From: Achromobacter sp. ASV32
GTDB taxonomy: Bacteria; Pseudomonadota; Gammaproteobacteria; Burkholderiales; Burkholderiaceae_B
DNA length: 37,852 nt
NCBI RefSeq assembly: GCF_016428805.1
Contig: NZ_JAELTJ010000050.1
Location: 1 to 37,852, forward strand
Reading direction: 5' to 3'
Shown: positions 24,151 to 32,589 of the stretch, piece by piece
Numbering within the stretch: position 1 is the first letter of the stretch
Layout: each line of letters opens with the position of its first letter
Made by a program: the position numbers and the translations under genes
The notes under the pieces: model-generated
Told to the model about the DNA's origin: nothing
Seen by the model: the letters and a program-made list of their open reading frames with translations, nothing else
Database searches by the model: none

Positions 24151-25146
24151 TTATTCCGGCTTGACGCCGGCGTCGTCGATGACCTTGGTCCAACGCGCCA
24201 ATTCGGCCGACACGCGGGCGCGGGCATCGGCCGGGCTGGTCCATTCGGCGATGGCGCCCTGGGCCAGCAGCGACGCCTTGACCTGGGGCTTGGCCAGGAT
24301 CTTCTTGAGCTCGCCGTTCAGGCGGTCGATGACCGGCGCCGGGGTATTGGCGGGCGCGACGATGCCGAACATGGAGCTGACCTCGAAGTCCTTGAGCCCG
24401 GCTTCGGCGGCGGTGGGCACGTCGGGCAGCGCCTCGACGCGCTGCGGCGAGGTGACCGCCAGCGCGCGCAGCTTGCCGGCCTTGATGCTGGCCTGCGAGG
24501 CCGGCACGGTTTCGATCATGCTGAGCACCTGGCCGCCCATCAGGTCGGTCATGGCCGGGCCGCTGCCCTTGTACGGTACGTGCAGGATGTCCACGCCGGC
24601 GGCGCGCTTGAACATTTCGCCGGCCAGATGCTGGGGCGAGCCGTTGCCGGCCGACGCCATGGTGACGTAGCCCGGGCGCGACTTGGCCAGCGCGATCAGC
24701 TGCTGCAGGGTGTTGGCCTGCACCGACGGATTGACCACGAACACCAGCGGCACCGTGCCCACGATGGATACCGGCGCAAAGCTCTTTTCCACGTCGTACG
24801 TGACCCGGCCGCGGTATAGGGCGGCGTTGATGGAATGGCTGGTCAGCGCGCCCATCAGCAGCGTGTAGCCGTCGGGCTGCGCCTTGGCCACCTGGTCCGC
24901 GCCGATGTTGCCGGCCGCGCCCGCGCGGTTTTCCACGATCACCGATTGCCCCAGCGCGCCCGTCAGCTCCTGCGCCAGCACGCGGCCGATTACGTCGGTG
25001 GCCCCCCCGGGCGGGTACGGCACGATCAGGCGAATGGGCTTGTCGGGGTATGCGTCGGCAGACAACGCCGGGGTCGCGGCGCCGGCACAGACGGCCAGCA
25101 GGGAAAGCAGCAAGGCGCGGCGAGGCCGCAGGCGCAGGTCGGACAT
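24151..25146 (-). CDS. Bug/TctC-family periplasmic substrate-binding protein (module receptor)
   Basis: The protein is 331 residues. A signal peptide (RPRRALLLSLLAVCAGAATP core, cleavage near residue 30) precedes YPDKPIRLIVPYPPGGATD. VIVENRAGAAGNIGAD and QPDGYTLLMG confirm the family. I chose ATG 25146, with AGGAGA 6 bases upstream; an in-frame ATG at 25182 has no ribosome site. It is an extracytoplasmic acid-binding receptor with no transporter subunits beside it. It is divergent from a dehydratase gene across a gap that carries one copy of a 54-bp element also found between the module's lysR and dehydrogenase genes. It therefore probably delivers the substrate of that catabolic module. Confidence 0.93.
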   Translation of the reverse strand: MSDLRLRPRRALLLSLLAVCAGAATPALSADAYPDKPIRLIVPYPPGGATDVIGRVLAQELTGALGQSVIVENRAGAAGNIGADQVAKAQPDGYTLLMGALTSHSINAALYRGRVTYDVEKSFAPVSIVGTVPLVFVVNPSVQANTLQQLIALAKSRPGYVTMASAGNGSPQHLAGEMFKRAAGVDILHVPYKGSGPAMTDLMGGQVLSMIETVPASQASIKAGKLRALAVTSPQRVEALPDVPTAAEAGLKDFEVSSMFGIVAPANTPAPVIDRLNGELKKILAKPQVKASLLAQGAIAEWTSPADARARVSAELARWTKVIDDAGVKPE

Positions 25147-25225
25147 GTAGGGTCTCCTGCCGGGATGAGTATAGGAATGCAAGGGACGCCCGGCTCGTCA
25201 ACCGCGCCAGTGTAGGAGGCCAATC

Positions 25226-25279
25226 TTGATAGATGAATCAGAATTTTTCTATCGACTGATCTGTTTTAAAGATCAATAA
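25226..25279 (+). promoter_or_regulatory. 54-bp shared element, copy 1 (Bug/dehydratase intergenic)
   Basis: This stretch matches copy 2 (28842-28895, opposite strand) at 41 of 54 positions with no gap. The first 20 bases, containing the GATGAATCAGA core, match at 18 of 20, and the last nine (GATCAATAA) are identical. In the best copy the core is an inverted repeat, TGATT-GATG-AATCA. Copy 1 lies 80 bases from the Bug start and 89 from the dehydratase start. It is a likely binding site of the module's LysR protein. Confidence 0.7.
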
Positions 25280-25367
25280 AATTTCCCCTATAAAGCGCTT
25301 GCGGCGACTTTCAAAGGGTGGATATGATCATGCCCCTGGATTATCAATAATATTATCGGGAAGAAAA

Positions 25368-27143
25368 ATGACGGACGAGACCAAGGGCGGCAAGCCAGGC
25401 AAGGGCCCCTTCGACAGCGATGGCGCCCAGTCCCGCGGGGTGGCGCGCGGCCTGACCAACTACGGCGACGTCGGCTTTTCGCTGTTCCTGCGCAAAGCCT
25501 TCATCAAGGGCGCGGGCTTGTCAGACGACGCGCTCGCGCGCCCCATCATCGGCATCGTCAACACCGGCAGCAGCTACAACCCCTGTCACGGCAACGCGCC
25601 GCAACTGATCGAAGCAGTCAAGCGCGGCGTGATGCTGGCCGGCGGCCTGCCGATGGACTTTCCCACCATCTCGGTGCACGAGAGCTTCTCGCAGCCCACC
25701 AGCATGTACCTGCGCAACCTCATGTCGATGGACACCGAGGAAATGATCCGCGCCCAGCCCATGGACGCCGTGGTGCTGATCGGCGGCTGCGACAAGACCG
25801 TGCCGGCCCAGTTGATGGGCGCCGCGTCCGCCGGCGTGCCCGCAATCCAGCTGGTCACGGGCTCGATGCTGACCGGCTCGCACCGCGGCGAACGGGTCGG
25901 CGCCTGCACCGACTGCCGCCGCTACTGGGGCCGCTACCGCGCCGAGGAAATCGACGCGCCCGAGATCGCCGACGTCAATAACCAGCTGGTCGCCAGCGTG
26001 GGCACCTGTTCCGTCATGGGCACGGCCAGCACCATGGCCTGCATCACCGAGGCGCTGGGCATGATGGTGGCGGGCGGCGCGTCCGCCCCGGCCGTCACCG
26101 CCGACCGCGTCCGCGTGGCCGAGCGTACCGGCGCCACCGCCGTGGCCATGGCCGCCTCGCGCCTGACGCCCGACCGCATCCTGACCGGCAAGGCCATCGA
26201 AAACGCGCTGCGCGTGCTGCTGGCCATCGGCGGGTCGACCAACGGCATCGTCCACCTGACCGCCATCGCCGGCCGCCTGGGCATCGACATCGACCTGGCC
26301 GGGCTGGACCGCATCAGCCGCGAAACCCCGGTGCTGGTCGACCTGAAGCCTTCGGGCCAGCACTACATGGAAGACTTCCACCACGCCGGCGGCATGCCGG
26401 CCCTGCTGCGCGAGCTGCGGCCGTTCCTGCACCTGGACACCTTGACCGTGTCGGGCCGCACCCTGGGCGAGGAACTGGACGACGCCCCCGCCCCCTTCGC
26501 GCAGGACGTGATCCGCAGCGCCGCCAACCCGATCTACCCGGTCGGCGGCCTGGCCGTGCTGCGCGGCAACCTGGCGCCGGGCGGCGCCATCATCAAGCAG
26601 TCAGCCGCCAACCCCAAGCTGATGGAACACGAAGGCCGCGCGGTGGTGTTCGAAGACGCCGAGGACATGGCTCGCCGCATTGACGACGAAGCCCTGGACG
26701 TGACCGCCGACGACGTGCTGGTGCTCAAGCGCATCGGCCCCACCGGCGCGCCGGGCATGCCCGAGGCCGGCTACATGCCGATTCCGAAAAAACTGGCGCG
26801 CGCCGGGGTCAAGGACATGGTGCGCATTTCCGATGGCCGCATGAGCGGCACGGCGGCCGGCACCATCGTGCTGCACGTCACGCCCGAGGCCGCGATTGGC
26901 GGCCCGCTGGCCTACGTGCAAAATGGCGACCGCATCCGCCTGTCGGTCGCGCAGCGCGAAATCGCGCTGCTGGTGGACGACGCCGAGCTGGCCCGCCGCA
27001 TGGCGGCCCAGCCGATCGAGCGCCCCATCGCCGACCGCGGCTACCGCAAGCTGTTCCTGCAGACCGTGACGCAGGCCGACCAGGGCGTGGACTTCGACTT
27101 CCTGCGCGCCGGCGTCACGCACGACACCGTCCCCAAGAAGTAG
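25368..27143 (+). CDS. IlvD/Edd-family dehydratase (sugar-acid type)
   Basis: The protein is 591 residues. Three Fe-S ligand cysteines are in place: Cys73 (NPCHGN), Cys141 (GGCDKT) and Cys214 (GTCSVMGTASTM). The later AIGGSTNG and SDGRMSGTAAG blocks are diagnostic of the superfamily. The cysteine spacing and the GACTDCRRYW segment resemble the [2Fe-2S] pentonate dehydratases (L-arabinonate/D-xylonate type) more than biosynthetic IlvD. It should dehydrate a 2,3-dihydroxy (sugar) acid to a 2-keto-3-deoxy acid in the cytosol. ATG 25368 has a GGGAAG ribosome site. A GntR gene follows after 18 bases. The substrate is unknown, and no aldolase or dehydrogenase for a 2-keto-3-deoxy product is adjacent. 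Confidence 0.9.
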   Translation: MTDETKGGKPGKGPFDSDGAQSRGVARGLTNYGDVGFSLFLRKAFIKGAGLSDDALARPIIGIVNTGSSYNPCHGNAPQLIEAVKRGVMLAGGLPMDFPTISVHESFSQPTSMYLRNLMSMDTEEMIRAQPMDAVVLIGGCDKTVPAQLMGAASAGVPAIQLVTGSMLTGSHRGERVGACTDCRRYWGRYRAEEIDAPEIADVNNQLVASVGTCSVMGTASTMACITEALGMMVAGGASAPAVTADRVRVAERTGATAVAMAASRLTPDRILTGKAIENALRVLLAIGGSTNGIVHLTAIAGRLGIDIDLAGLDRISRETPVLVDLKPSGQHYMEDFHHAGGMPALLRELRPFLHLDTLTVSGRTLGEELDDAPAPFAQDVIRSAANPIYPVGGLAVLRGNLAPGGAIIKQSAANPKLMEHEGRAVVFEDAEDMARRIDDEALDVTADDVLVLKRIGPTGAPGMPEAGYMPIPKKLARAGVKDMVRISDGRMSGTAAGTIVLHVTPEAAIGGPLAYVQNGDRIRLSVAQREIALLVDDAELARRMAAQPIERPIADRGYRKLFLQTVTQADQGVDFDFLRAGVTHDTVPKK

Positions 27144-27161
27144 CCCGCCCGACCCGAGCCC

Positions 27162-27845
27162 ATGAACGCCATCACGCCCGACGCCCTGCCCCCCCAAGCG
27201 CCTGACGCCGTTTCGCAGGCGGTCGCCGCGCTGGAAGAAGACATCGTCTTCGGCCGCCTGCATCCGCGCGAACGCCTGACCGAAGACGATCTGATGGCCC
27301 GCTTCGGCATGAAGCGGCACGCGGTGCGCCAGGTGCTGGTCGCGCTGGAGCTGCTGGGCGTGGTCGAGCGCAAGCGCAACGTGGGCGCGGTGGTGCGGGC
27401 GTTTGCCACCCGCGAGGTCATGGAACTGTACGCGCTGCGCGAAGTGCTGGAGGTGCACGCCGCCAGCCTGATGCCGCTGCCCGTGCCGCCGGCGCGGCTG
27501 GCCGCGCTGATCGCGGTGCAGCGCGAGCATGACGCGGCCGTGGCCGATGGCGATGCGCGCCGCGTGTTCCGCAGCAACCAGCGCTTTCACCGCGAGTTCT
27601 TCGGTCTGCTGGATAACACGGTGCTGGGCCAGGCGATCGAGGAATACGCCCGCCGCACCCACCCTATCCGCTTTGGTACGCTGGCCGCGGCCAACTACCG
27701 CGAACGCGCCCGGCAAGAACATTGGGCCATGATCCATGCGCTGCGCGATGGCGACCGCGAGACGCTGATGACGGTGTGCCGCGAACACCTGCTGCCGTCG
27801 CGCGATGCCTACCTGGCGTCGGAACAGGCCCGGCGCGGGACGTGA
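27162..27845 (+). CDS. GntR-family regulator (FadR/FCD subfamily)
   Basis: The protein is 227 residues. The N-terminal winged HTH (about 15-85; HPRERLTEDDLMARFGMKRHAVRQVL) is followed by an all-helical FCD ligand domain with the ELYALREVLEVHAA opening and His residues (FHREFF, HWAMIHAL, REHL) that usually bind a metal and the effector acid. It is 18 bases downstream of the dehydratase gene on the same strand, so it is probably made with it and may repress it in response to a sugar acid or hydroxy acid. It is one of two regulators in this module; the other is the convergent LysR gene. Confidence 0.92.
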   Translation: MNAITPDALPPQAPDAVSQAVAALEEDIVFGRLHPRERLTEDDLMARFGMKRHAVRQVLVALELLGVVERKRNVGAVVRAFATREVMELYALREVLEVHAASLMPLPVPPARLAALIAVQREHDAAVADGDARRVFRSNQRFHREFFGLLDNTVLGQAIEEYARRTHPIRFGTLAAANYRERARQEHWAMIHALRDGDRETLMTVCREHLLPSRDAYLASEQARRGT

Positions 27846-27871
27846 GACAGGCGCCGGCGCGGTGGGCACCT

Positions 27872-27892
27872 GGCAGGATAGGGCGTCCTGCC
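27872..27892. terminator. Hairpin between convergent gntR and lysR
   Basis: GGCAGGA (27872-27878) pairs perfectly with TCCTGCC (27886-27892) around a 7-base loop in the 70-base convergent gap. No T-run follows, so it is only a candidate. Confidence 0.4.
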
Positions 27893-27915
27893 CCCGCCAG
27901 CCCCCGCGCGCGCCA

Positions 27916-28824
27916 TCAACGCGCCTGATCCGCAAGATATTCCCGCAACATCGATACCAGCGCCGCCGCGGCGGGCGGCAGGCTGCGGTTGCGCGCCGTC
28001 ACCAACCCGATCGAGCGTTCGGCCACCGGGCCCGTCAGCGGCCGCTGCACGATGCCGTTCTGCGCCACCGCGCCCGCCGCGATCTCGGGCAGCGCCGCCA
28101 CGCCAAAGCCGCATTCGACCATGGCCACGATGGTGGTCAGGTGCTCGGCCTCGAAGGCAGGCGTAAAGCGGATACGGTTCTGCAGAAAGGCCCATTCGGT
28201 GTACTGGCGCACACTGCTGGGATGCACCATGGACACGTGCGCGGCCGATGCCGTGTCGGCCCAGCGCAACGGTCCGCGTGATTTGGCCAACGGATGCGCC
28301 TGGGGGATCAGCAGGATGAAGCTGTCGGACATCAGCGGCACATAGTGCAGGTCGGCGTGCTGCGGATCGGCGGCGGTCAGCGCAAAATCCACTTCGCCCG
28401 CGCGCACCAGGTCAAAGGCCGGGCCGGACAGCGTGTCGCGCACTTTCAGCGCCACCTGCGGGTGGGCCTGGCGGTAGGCCATCAGCACCCGGGGCAGCAG
28501 CCGCGCGGCCAGCGAGGGTAGCGCCGCCACCGACACCTGGCCGTGTTCGGCGCTGGCGATGCCGCTGACCGCCGCGATGGCGTCGCGAAAGGCCACCTGC
28601 AGGGCCGCGGCCTGCTGCATGAAGACTTCGCCCGCGGCCGTCAGCCGCACGGTGCGGGTGGTGCGATCGAACAGCTTCACGCCCAGCGCGTCTTCAATGC
28701 GCTGGATCTGGGTCGACAAGGCAGACTGCGACAGATGCAGCTGCGCGGCCGCCTGGCGGAAATTGAGCGTGCGGCCCAGCACCAGGGTGGTGTCGATATC
28801 GCGCATCGAAAGATTGATCTGCAT
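27916..28824 (-). CDS. LysR-family regulator of the dehydrogenase/BKACE module
   Basis: The protein is 302 residues. It has an N-terminal HTH (LNFRQAAAQLHLSQSALSTQI) and an effector domain typical of the family, with similarity in pattern to the CynR/CbbR-like group. It is divergent from the dehydrogenase-BKACE operon. The 136-base gap contains copy 2 of a 54-bp element that also occurs between the Bug and dehydratase genes 3.6 kb away, which suggests that this protein controls both sites. Copy 2 ends 18 bases before this gene, a position that allows autorepression. Confidence 0.93.
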   Translation of the reverse strand: MQINLSMRDIDTTLVLGRTLNFRQAAAQLHLSQSALSTQIQRIEDALGVKLFDRTTRTVRLTAAGEVFMQQAAALQVAFRDAIAAVSGIASAEHGQVSVAALPSLAARLLPRVLMAYRQAHPQVALKVRDTLSGPAFDLVRAGEVDFALTAADPQHADLHYVPLMSDSFILLIPQAHPLAKSRGPLRWADTASAAHVSMVHPSSVRQYTEWAFLQNRIRFTPAFEAEHLTTIVAMVECGFGVAALPEIAAGAVAQNGIVQRPLTGPVAERSIGLVTARNRSLPPAAAALVSMLREYLADQAR

Positions 28825-28841
28825 GCCTGCGTCTGTCTCGG

Positions 28842-28895
28842 TTATTGATCTGATTTATCGATCATTCTATCCAAAAAATCTGATTCATCAATCAA
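28842..28895 (-). promoter_or_regulatory. 54-bp shared element, copy 2 (lysR/dehydrogenase intergenic)
   Basis: Read on the minus strand, this stretch aligns without gaps to 25226-25279. It carries the perfect dyad TGATT-GATG-AATCA (28881-28894). It lies 18 bases from the lysR start and 66 bases from the dehydrogenase start. Relative to the element, the dehydrogenase gene here and the Bug gene at copy 1 face the same way, as expected if the same regulator activates both. Confidence 0.7.
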
Positions 28896-28960
28896 ACAAG
28901 CTTCTCTACACTCGGCGCCGAATACAGATGCAGCAGCGGTTTCAGAATAAGGAGCGAACC

Positions 28961-29923
28961 ATGCAGACGGATACGAAGGCCCTGCCCAATCCGGGCGCGG
29001 CGCATGCGGTGGTGGTGGGCGGCGGCACGATGGGCGCCGACGTGGCGGTGGTGCTGACGCGCGCCGCCTGCCGCACGACAGTGATCGAGCCGGACGCCGC
29101 GCGCGCGGCCGCGCTGCCGGGCCGCGTGGCGGAAAACCTGAAGACCATCGGCCGCGAGGCAAATGCCCCGCTGCTGGCCACGGCACCCAGCCTGGATGCC
29201 GTGGACTGGGCCAGCGTGAACCTGGTGATCGAATGCGTGCCGGAACGCCTGGACATCAAGCAGGCGCTGTTTGCCGAGCTGGTGCGCCGTGCGCGGCCCG
29301 ATGCGGTGCTGGCCAGCAACAGCTCCAGCTTCCCGATCAGCGCGATCAGCCAGGGGCTGGCCACGCGCGAGCGCATGCTGGGCCTGCACTTTTTCATGCC
29401 GGCCCATCTGGTGCCGCTGGTGGAAGTGGTGATGGGGCAAGCCAGCGACGAGGCCCGCGCCGACGACCTGATCGCGTTCATGCGCCGTTGCGGCAGCGTA
29501 CCGGTGAAGGTGCGCCAGGACCTGCCCGGGTTCCTGGCCAACCGCCTGCAGCACGCGCTGTCACGCGAGGCCTTCAACCTGATCGACCGCGGCATCGCCT
29601 CGCCGCAAGACGTGGACGCGGCGGTGCGCTTCGGTTTCGGTTTCCGCTTCCTGGCGGCCGGCCCGGTCATGCAGCGCGACCACGCAGGTATCGATGTGCA
29701 CGCGGCGGCAGGCGCGACGATGTATCCGACGTTCTGCAACGATGACCACCCGGCGCAATGCCTGGCCGAACGCGCGGCGGACGGCCGCTACGGCATGAAG
29801 GCAGGCGAAGGTTTCTACACCTGGACGCCGGAGACCATCGCGGCCGAACGCGCCCGCTACGACCGGCTGTTGCGCGCCGGACTGGACCTGATCGCGCCCG
29901 AACTGCCGGAGATCCAGCCATGA
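28961..29923 (+). CDS. Short 3-hydroxyacyl-CoA dehydrogenase-family protein
   Basis: The protein is 320 residues from ATG 28961, which has an AAGGAG ribosome site. An N-terminal Rossmann fold (VVGGGTMGADVAVVL, about 17-31), the ECVPERLDIK block, SNSSSFPIS (about 115-123) and the catalytic LHFFMPAHLVPLVEVV segment with its His are all present. The C-terminal domain carries the dimerisation helices. The length and single-copy C-terminal domain match both fatty-acid-type HAD and L-carnitine dehydrogenase-type enzymes, which act on free hydroxy acids. Its stop overlaps the start of a BKACE gene (ATGA at 29920-29923). This favours oxidation of a 3-hydroxy acid to the 3-keto acid that BKACE cleaves; the substrate is inference. 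Confidence 0.91.
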   Translation: MQTDTKALPNPGAAHAVVVGGGTMGADVAVVLTRAACRTTVIEPDAARAAALPGRVAENLKTIGREANAPLLATAPSLDAVDWASVNLVIECVPERLDIKQALFAELVRRARPDAVLASNSSSFPISAISQGLATRERMLGLHFFMPAHLVPLVEVVMGQASDEARADDLIAFMRRCGSVPVKVRQDLPGFLANRLQHALSREAFNLIDRGIASPQDVDAAVRFGFGFRFLAAGPVMQRDHAGIDVHAAAGATMYPTFCNDDHPAQCLAERAADGRYGMKAGEGFYTWTPETIAAERARYDRLLRAGLDLIAPELPEIQP

Positions 29924-30774
29924 ACGCGGCTCCCCTGACGCGCGCGGCGCTGGCCACCTCGCCGGTGATCGTGACGGTGGCGCCCAATGGGGCGTACAAG
30001 CAGGCGGCGGACCACCCGGCCGTGCCGATGACGCCCGAGGCGCTGGCCCTGGAGGCGCGTGCGTGCCTGGACGCGGGCGCGGCGATGATGCACATGCACG
30101 TGCGCAAGCCGGACGGCAGCCATCTGCTGGATGCGCATGCCTATCGCGAGGCGCTGGCGGCGGTGGACCGGGCGGTGGGACGCGAGCTGCTGGTACAGGT
30201 CACCAGCGAGGCCGCGGGGGTGTACAAGGCGGCTGAGCAGATGGCGCTGGTGCGTGAGCTGCAGCCGGAAGCGGTGTCGATGGGGCTGCGCGAAATTGCG
30301 GTGCCCGAGGTGTCCGAGACGGCGCTGGCGGCGTTCCTGGCCTGGGTGGCCGAGCGGCGCATCATGGCGCAGATCATCCTGTACGACGAAGGCGACGTGC
30401 GCCGCTGGCTGTCGCTGCGCGCACGCGGGCTGGTGCCACCGGGCGCCTGGTCGGTGCTGTTCGTGCTGGGCCGGTACAGCGTGGGACAGACGTCGACGGC
30501 CTACGATCTGCTGCCGTTTCTGGCGGCGTACGATCATTCGCTGCCTTGGGCGATCTGCGCTTTTGGCGCCGAGGAGAATGCCTGCGTGACGACGGCGGCA
30601 GCGTTCGGCGGGCACATGCGGGTGGGCTTCGAGAACAATCTGAAGCTGCGTGACGGCACCGTGGCGGCGGGCAATGCCGATCTCGTGCGGCAGGCCGTCG
30701 AGGGCGCGCGCGCGTTGGGGCGGCCGGTGGCTGATGCGGCGCAGGCCCGGGCGATCTACGGGGCGATTGCTTAG
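29920..30774 (+). CDS. Beta-keto acid cleavage enzyme (BKACE, DUF849 type)
   Basis: The protein is 284 residues. The early VTVAPNGA segment, the metal-binding HMHVR motif (His58, His60) and the late VGFENNLKLRDGTVAAGNADLV block are diagnostic. BKACE enzymes use Zn and acetyl-CoA to convert a beta-keto acid to acetoacetate plus a CoA thioester; known members act on 3-keto-5-aminohexanoate, dehydrocarnitine and others. It is translationally coupled to the preceding dehydrogenase, as in carnitine catabolism, but no carnitine-specific regulator or thioesterase is seen. Its last 4 bases overlap the convergent glycosylase gene. Substrate unknown. Confidence 0.92.
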   Translation: MNAAPLTRAALATSPVIVTVAPNGAYKQAADHPAVPMTPEALALEARACLDAGAAMMHMHVRKPDGSHLLDAHAYREALAAVDRAVGRELLVQVTSEAAGVYKAAEQMALVRELQPEAVSMGLREIAVPEVSETALAAFLAWVAERRIMAQIILYDEGDVRRWLSLRARGLVPPGAWSVLFVLGRYSVGQTSTAYDLLPFLAAYDHSLPWAICAFGAEENACVTTAAAFGGHMRVGFENNLKLRDGTVAAGNADLVRQAVEGARALGRPVADAAQARAIYGAIA

Positions 30775-31349
30775 CGCCGGGCTGCTGTGATTGCCTGCTC
30801 GCCTGGCGCAGCGTTGCTGGCGTCCCCGCAGGTGGGCAGCGTCAGCGCGTCGCGCCAGGCGGCGAGTTTCTGTTCGAATCTGGCGGCGGCGTGGGCCGGG
30901 CTGGTGGAGGGCAGGTCCAGGTATTGCAGGGCGCGGGTCGAAGGCAACTGCGGCAGCACGTGGCGGCGGTAGAGCGTGGCGGCCTTGCTCCCGTTGAAGC
31001 AGATGCGGATAAGGTGGGGGTGCGCCCGGAAGAAGGCCGCGAAGTCGTTGGGGACCAGCGTATCGGGGCGGATGGCGGCGTCGAGGCTGCCGGGACGTTC
31101 GCAGCTTTGCAGGACGTCCCAGAGGGCAATGCGGGCGTGCTGCAGGGCGTGCAGGCGGCGGGAGTAGTCGGCCGCGGGGTCAAAGCCCAGGACTTGGGCG
31201 GCGATGGGCCAGAAGGCGTTGCGGGGGTGGGCGTAGTAGCGGACTTGCCTGAGCGAGGCGATGCCGGGCATGGAACCCAGGATCAGGATGCGGGCGTCGG
31301 CGGCGGCGACAGGGGGAAAGCCTTGAACGTGATGGCGCAGCTCTTTCAT
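30771..31349 (-). CDS. Hypoxanthine-DNA glycosylase-type protein (UDG superfamily)
   Basis: The protein is 192 residues. The UDG fold is shown by ILILGSMPGIASL near residue 22, YYAHPRNAFWPI (about 38-49), the substrate-contact CFNGSKA block near 117 and the LPSTSPAHA motif near 146. The GSMPG and PSTSPA motifs match the DNA-deoxyinosine glycosylase (family 6) group, which removes hypoxanthine arising from adenine deamination. It is a standalone repair gene and overlaps the BKACE gene by 4 bases at its 3' end. The C-terminal about 30 residues are Ala-rich and unlike the core family. Confidence 0.88.
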   Translation of the reverse strand: MKELRHHVQGFPPVAAADARILILGSMPGIASLRQVRYYAHPRNAFWPIAAQVLGFDPAADYSRRLHALQHARIALWDVLQSCERPGSLDAAIRPDTLVPNDFAAFFRAHPHLIRICFNGSKAATLYRRHVLPQLPSTRALQYLDLPSTSPAHAAARFEQKLAAWRDALTLPTCGDASNAAPGEQAITAARR

Positions 31350-31559
31350 GGGGAAAGGATACGCGAGGCGGACGCCGCCTCATGACGCGGGATCCTGCCT
31401 GCGCGCCATTGAGGCGGCCGGAGGCCGTTGAGATTGCCGTCGTCCTATCTATGGAACGGTGCTTATCAGTACCGGGGGCTACCGGAACGGCAGTATCGCC
31501 CTTATCTTGATAGGTATGACGAACGGCCCCGCAGGGGCCGCGCAACAGGAAAGATGATC

Positions 31560-32423
31560 ATGAAGAAGATTCTGGGTGTGCATGCCAGCGCGCGTCCCCA
31601 CTGGGTGGGCGACGGCTTTCCGGTGCGCTCGATGTTTTCTTATGGGGACAAGGGCAAGGATGTCAGCCCGTTTCTGCTGCTGGACTATGCCGGTCCGGCG
31701 CAGTTCACGCCGGCGTCGCAGCCGCGTGGCGTGGGCCAGCATCCGCACCGCGGGTTCGAGACGGTGACCATCGTCTACAGCGGCGAAGTCGAGCATCGCG
31801 ATTCCACCGGCAACGGTGGCGTGATCGGGCCGGGCGATGTCCAGTGGATGACGGCGGCGTCGGGAATTCTGCATGAAGAGTTCCATTCGCCAGCGTTCAC
31901 GCGTCAGGGCGGCGAGCTGGAAATGGTGCAGCTGTGGGTGAACCTGCCGGCCAAGGACAAGAAGGCGCCGGCGGGCTACCAGAGCCTGCTGAACGCGGAC
32001 ATCCCAGTGGTGGCCCTGCCGGACGAGGCGGGTTCGCTGCGGGTGATCGCGGGCCAATTTGCGGGGCAGTCGGGGCCGGCGCGCACGTTCACGCCGATCG
32101 ATGTGTGGGACGTGCGGCTGGCGGCGGGCAAGTCGGCAACGTTCGACATTCCGGCGGGCCGCAACAGCATGCTGGTGATGCTGCGCGGCACGGTGCTGAT
32201 CAACGGCGAGTCGGTCGCCCGCGACGCGCAACTGGCGCTGTTTGGCCGCGACGGCGAGTCGATCACGGTCGAGGCGAACAACGACGCGCTGTTCCTGGTG
32301 CTGAGCGGCGAGCCGATCGATGAGCCGGTGGTGGGTTATGGACCGTTCGTGATGAATTCGCAGGCGGAAATCGTCGAGGCGATCCAGGACTTCAACGCCG
32401 GCAAGTACGGGCAGATGCATTGA
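31560..32423 (+). CDS. Pirin-family protein
   Basis: The protein is 287 residues. It is a bicupin with the pirin signature GQHPHRGFETVTIVYSGEVE (about 60-79), in which two His of HPH and a later His-Glu pair (LHEEFHS) bind iron. The C-terminal pirin domain includes IDEPVVGYGPFVMNS. Bacterial pirins act as quercetinase-like dioxygenases or as regulators of metabolic enzymes; the role here is unknown. I chose ATG 31560 with AGGAAA 7 bases upstream; an ATG two codons earlier is possible. The 210-base gap upstream holds a GGCCCC-GCA-GGGGCC dyad at about 31526-31540. Confidence 0.92.
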   Translation: MKKILGVHASARPHWVGDGFPVRSMFSYGDKGKDVSPFLLLDYAGPAQFTPASQPRGVGQHPHRGFETVTIVYSGEVEHRDSTGNGGVIGPGDVQWMTAASGILHEEFHSPAFTRQGGELEMVQLWVNLPAKDKKAPAGYQSLLNADIPVVALPDEAGSLRVIAGQFAGQSGPARTFTPIDVWDVRLAAGKSATFDIPAGRNSMLVMLRGTVLINGESVARDAQLALFGRDGESITVEANNDALFLVLSGEPIDEPVVGYGPFVMNSQAEIVEAIQDFNAGKYGQMH

Positions 32424-32470
32424 CGCCCGGCAGGCGCGGGGCTGCAAGGCCCTGCCCGCCCGCCGATGAT

Positions 32471-32490
32471 CGCGGTATCGCGATACTGCG
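32471..32490. promoter_or_regulatory. 20-bp near-perfect palindrome
   Basis: CGCGGTATCG followed by CGATACTGCG is a 20-bp palindrome with one mismatch and a perfect 12-bp centre (GTATCGCGATAC). It lies 48 bases after the pirin stop and abuts the terminator stem. It could be a leftover operator of the decayed HTH gene that follows. Confidence 0.4.
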
Positions 32491-32527
32491 CGGCCCTTCC
32501 GTTACGGAAGTGGCCGCGCTTTCTTTT
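32488..32527 (+). terminator. Rho-independent terminator of pirin gene
   Basis: GCGCGGCC-CTTCCG (32488-32501) pairs with CGGAAG-t-GGCCGCGC (32505-32519) around a TTA loop, followed by TTTCTTTT. It is a 14-bp stem with one bulge and a clean T-run, 65 bases after the pirin stop. Confidence 0.9.
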
Positions 32528-32589
32528 GGGGTGGACATAAGCATCGCAGTGGGCGAGACGGCAGCACTCGTCTCGCGATATGGTCCCGC

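Noticed and set aside
26601..27935. 444-codon minus-strand frame opposite the dehydratase and gntR genes
   Set aside because: It is an antisense shadow without domain similarity.
31526..31540. GGCCCC-GCA-GGGGCC hairpin before the pirin gene as a terminator
   Set aside because: It has a 3-base loop and no T-run, and no gene on that strand ends just upstream.
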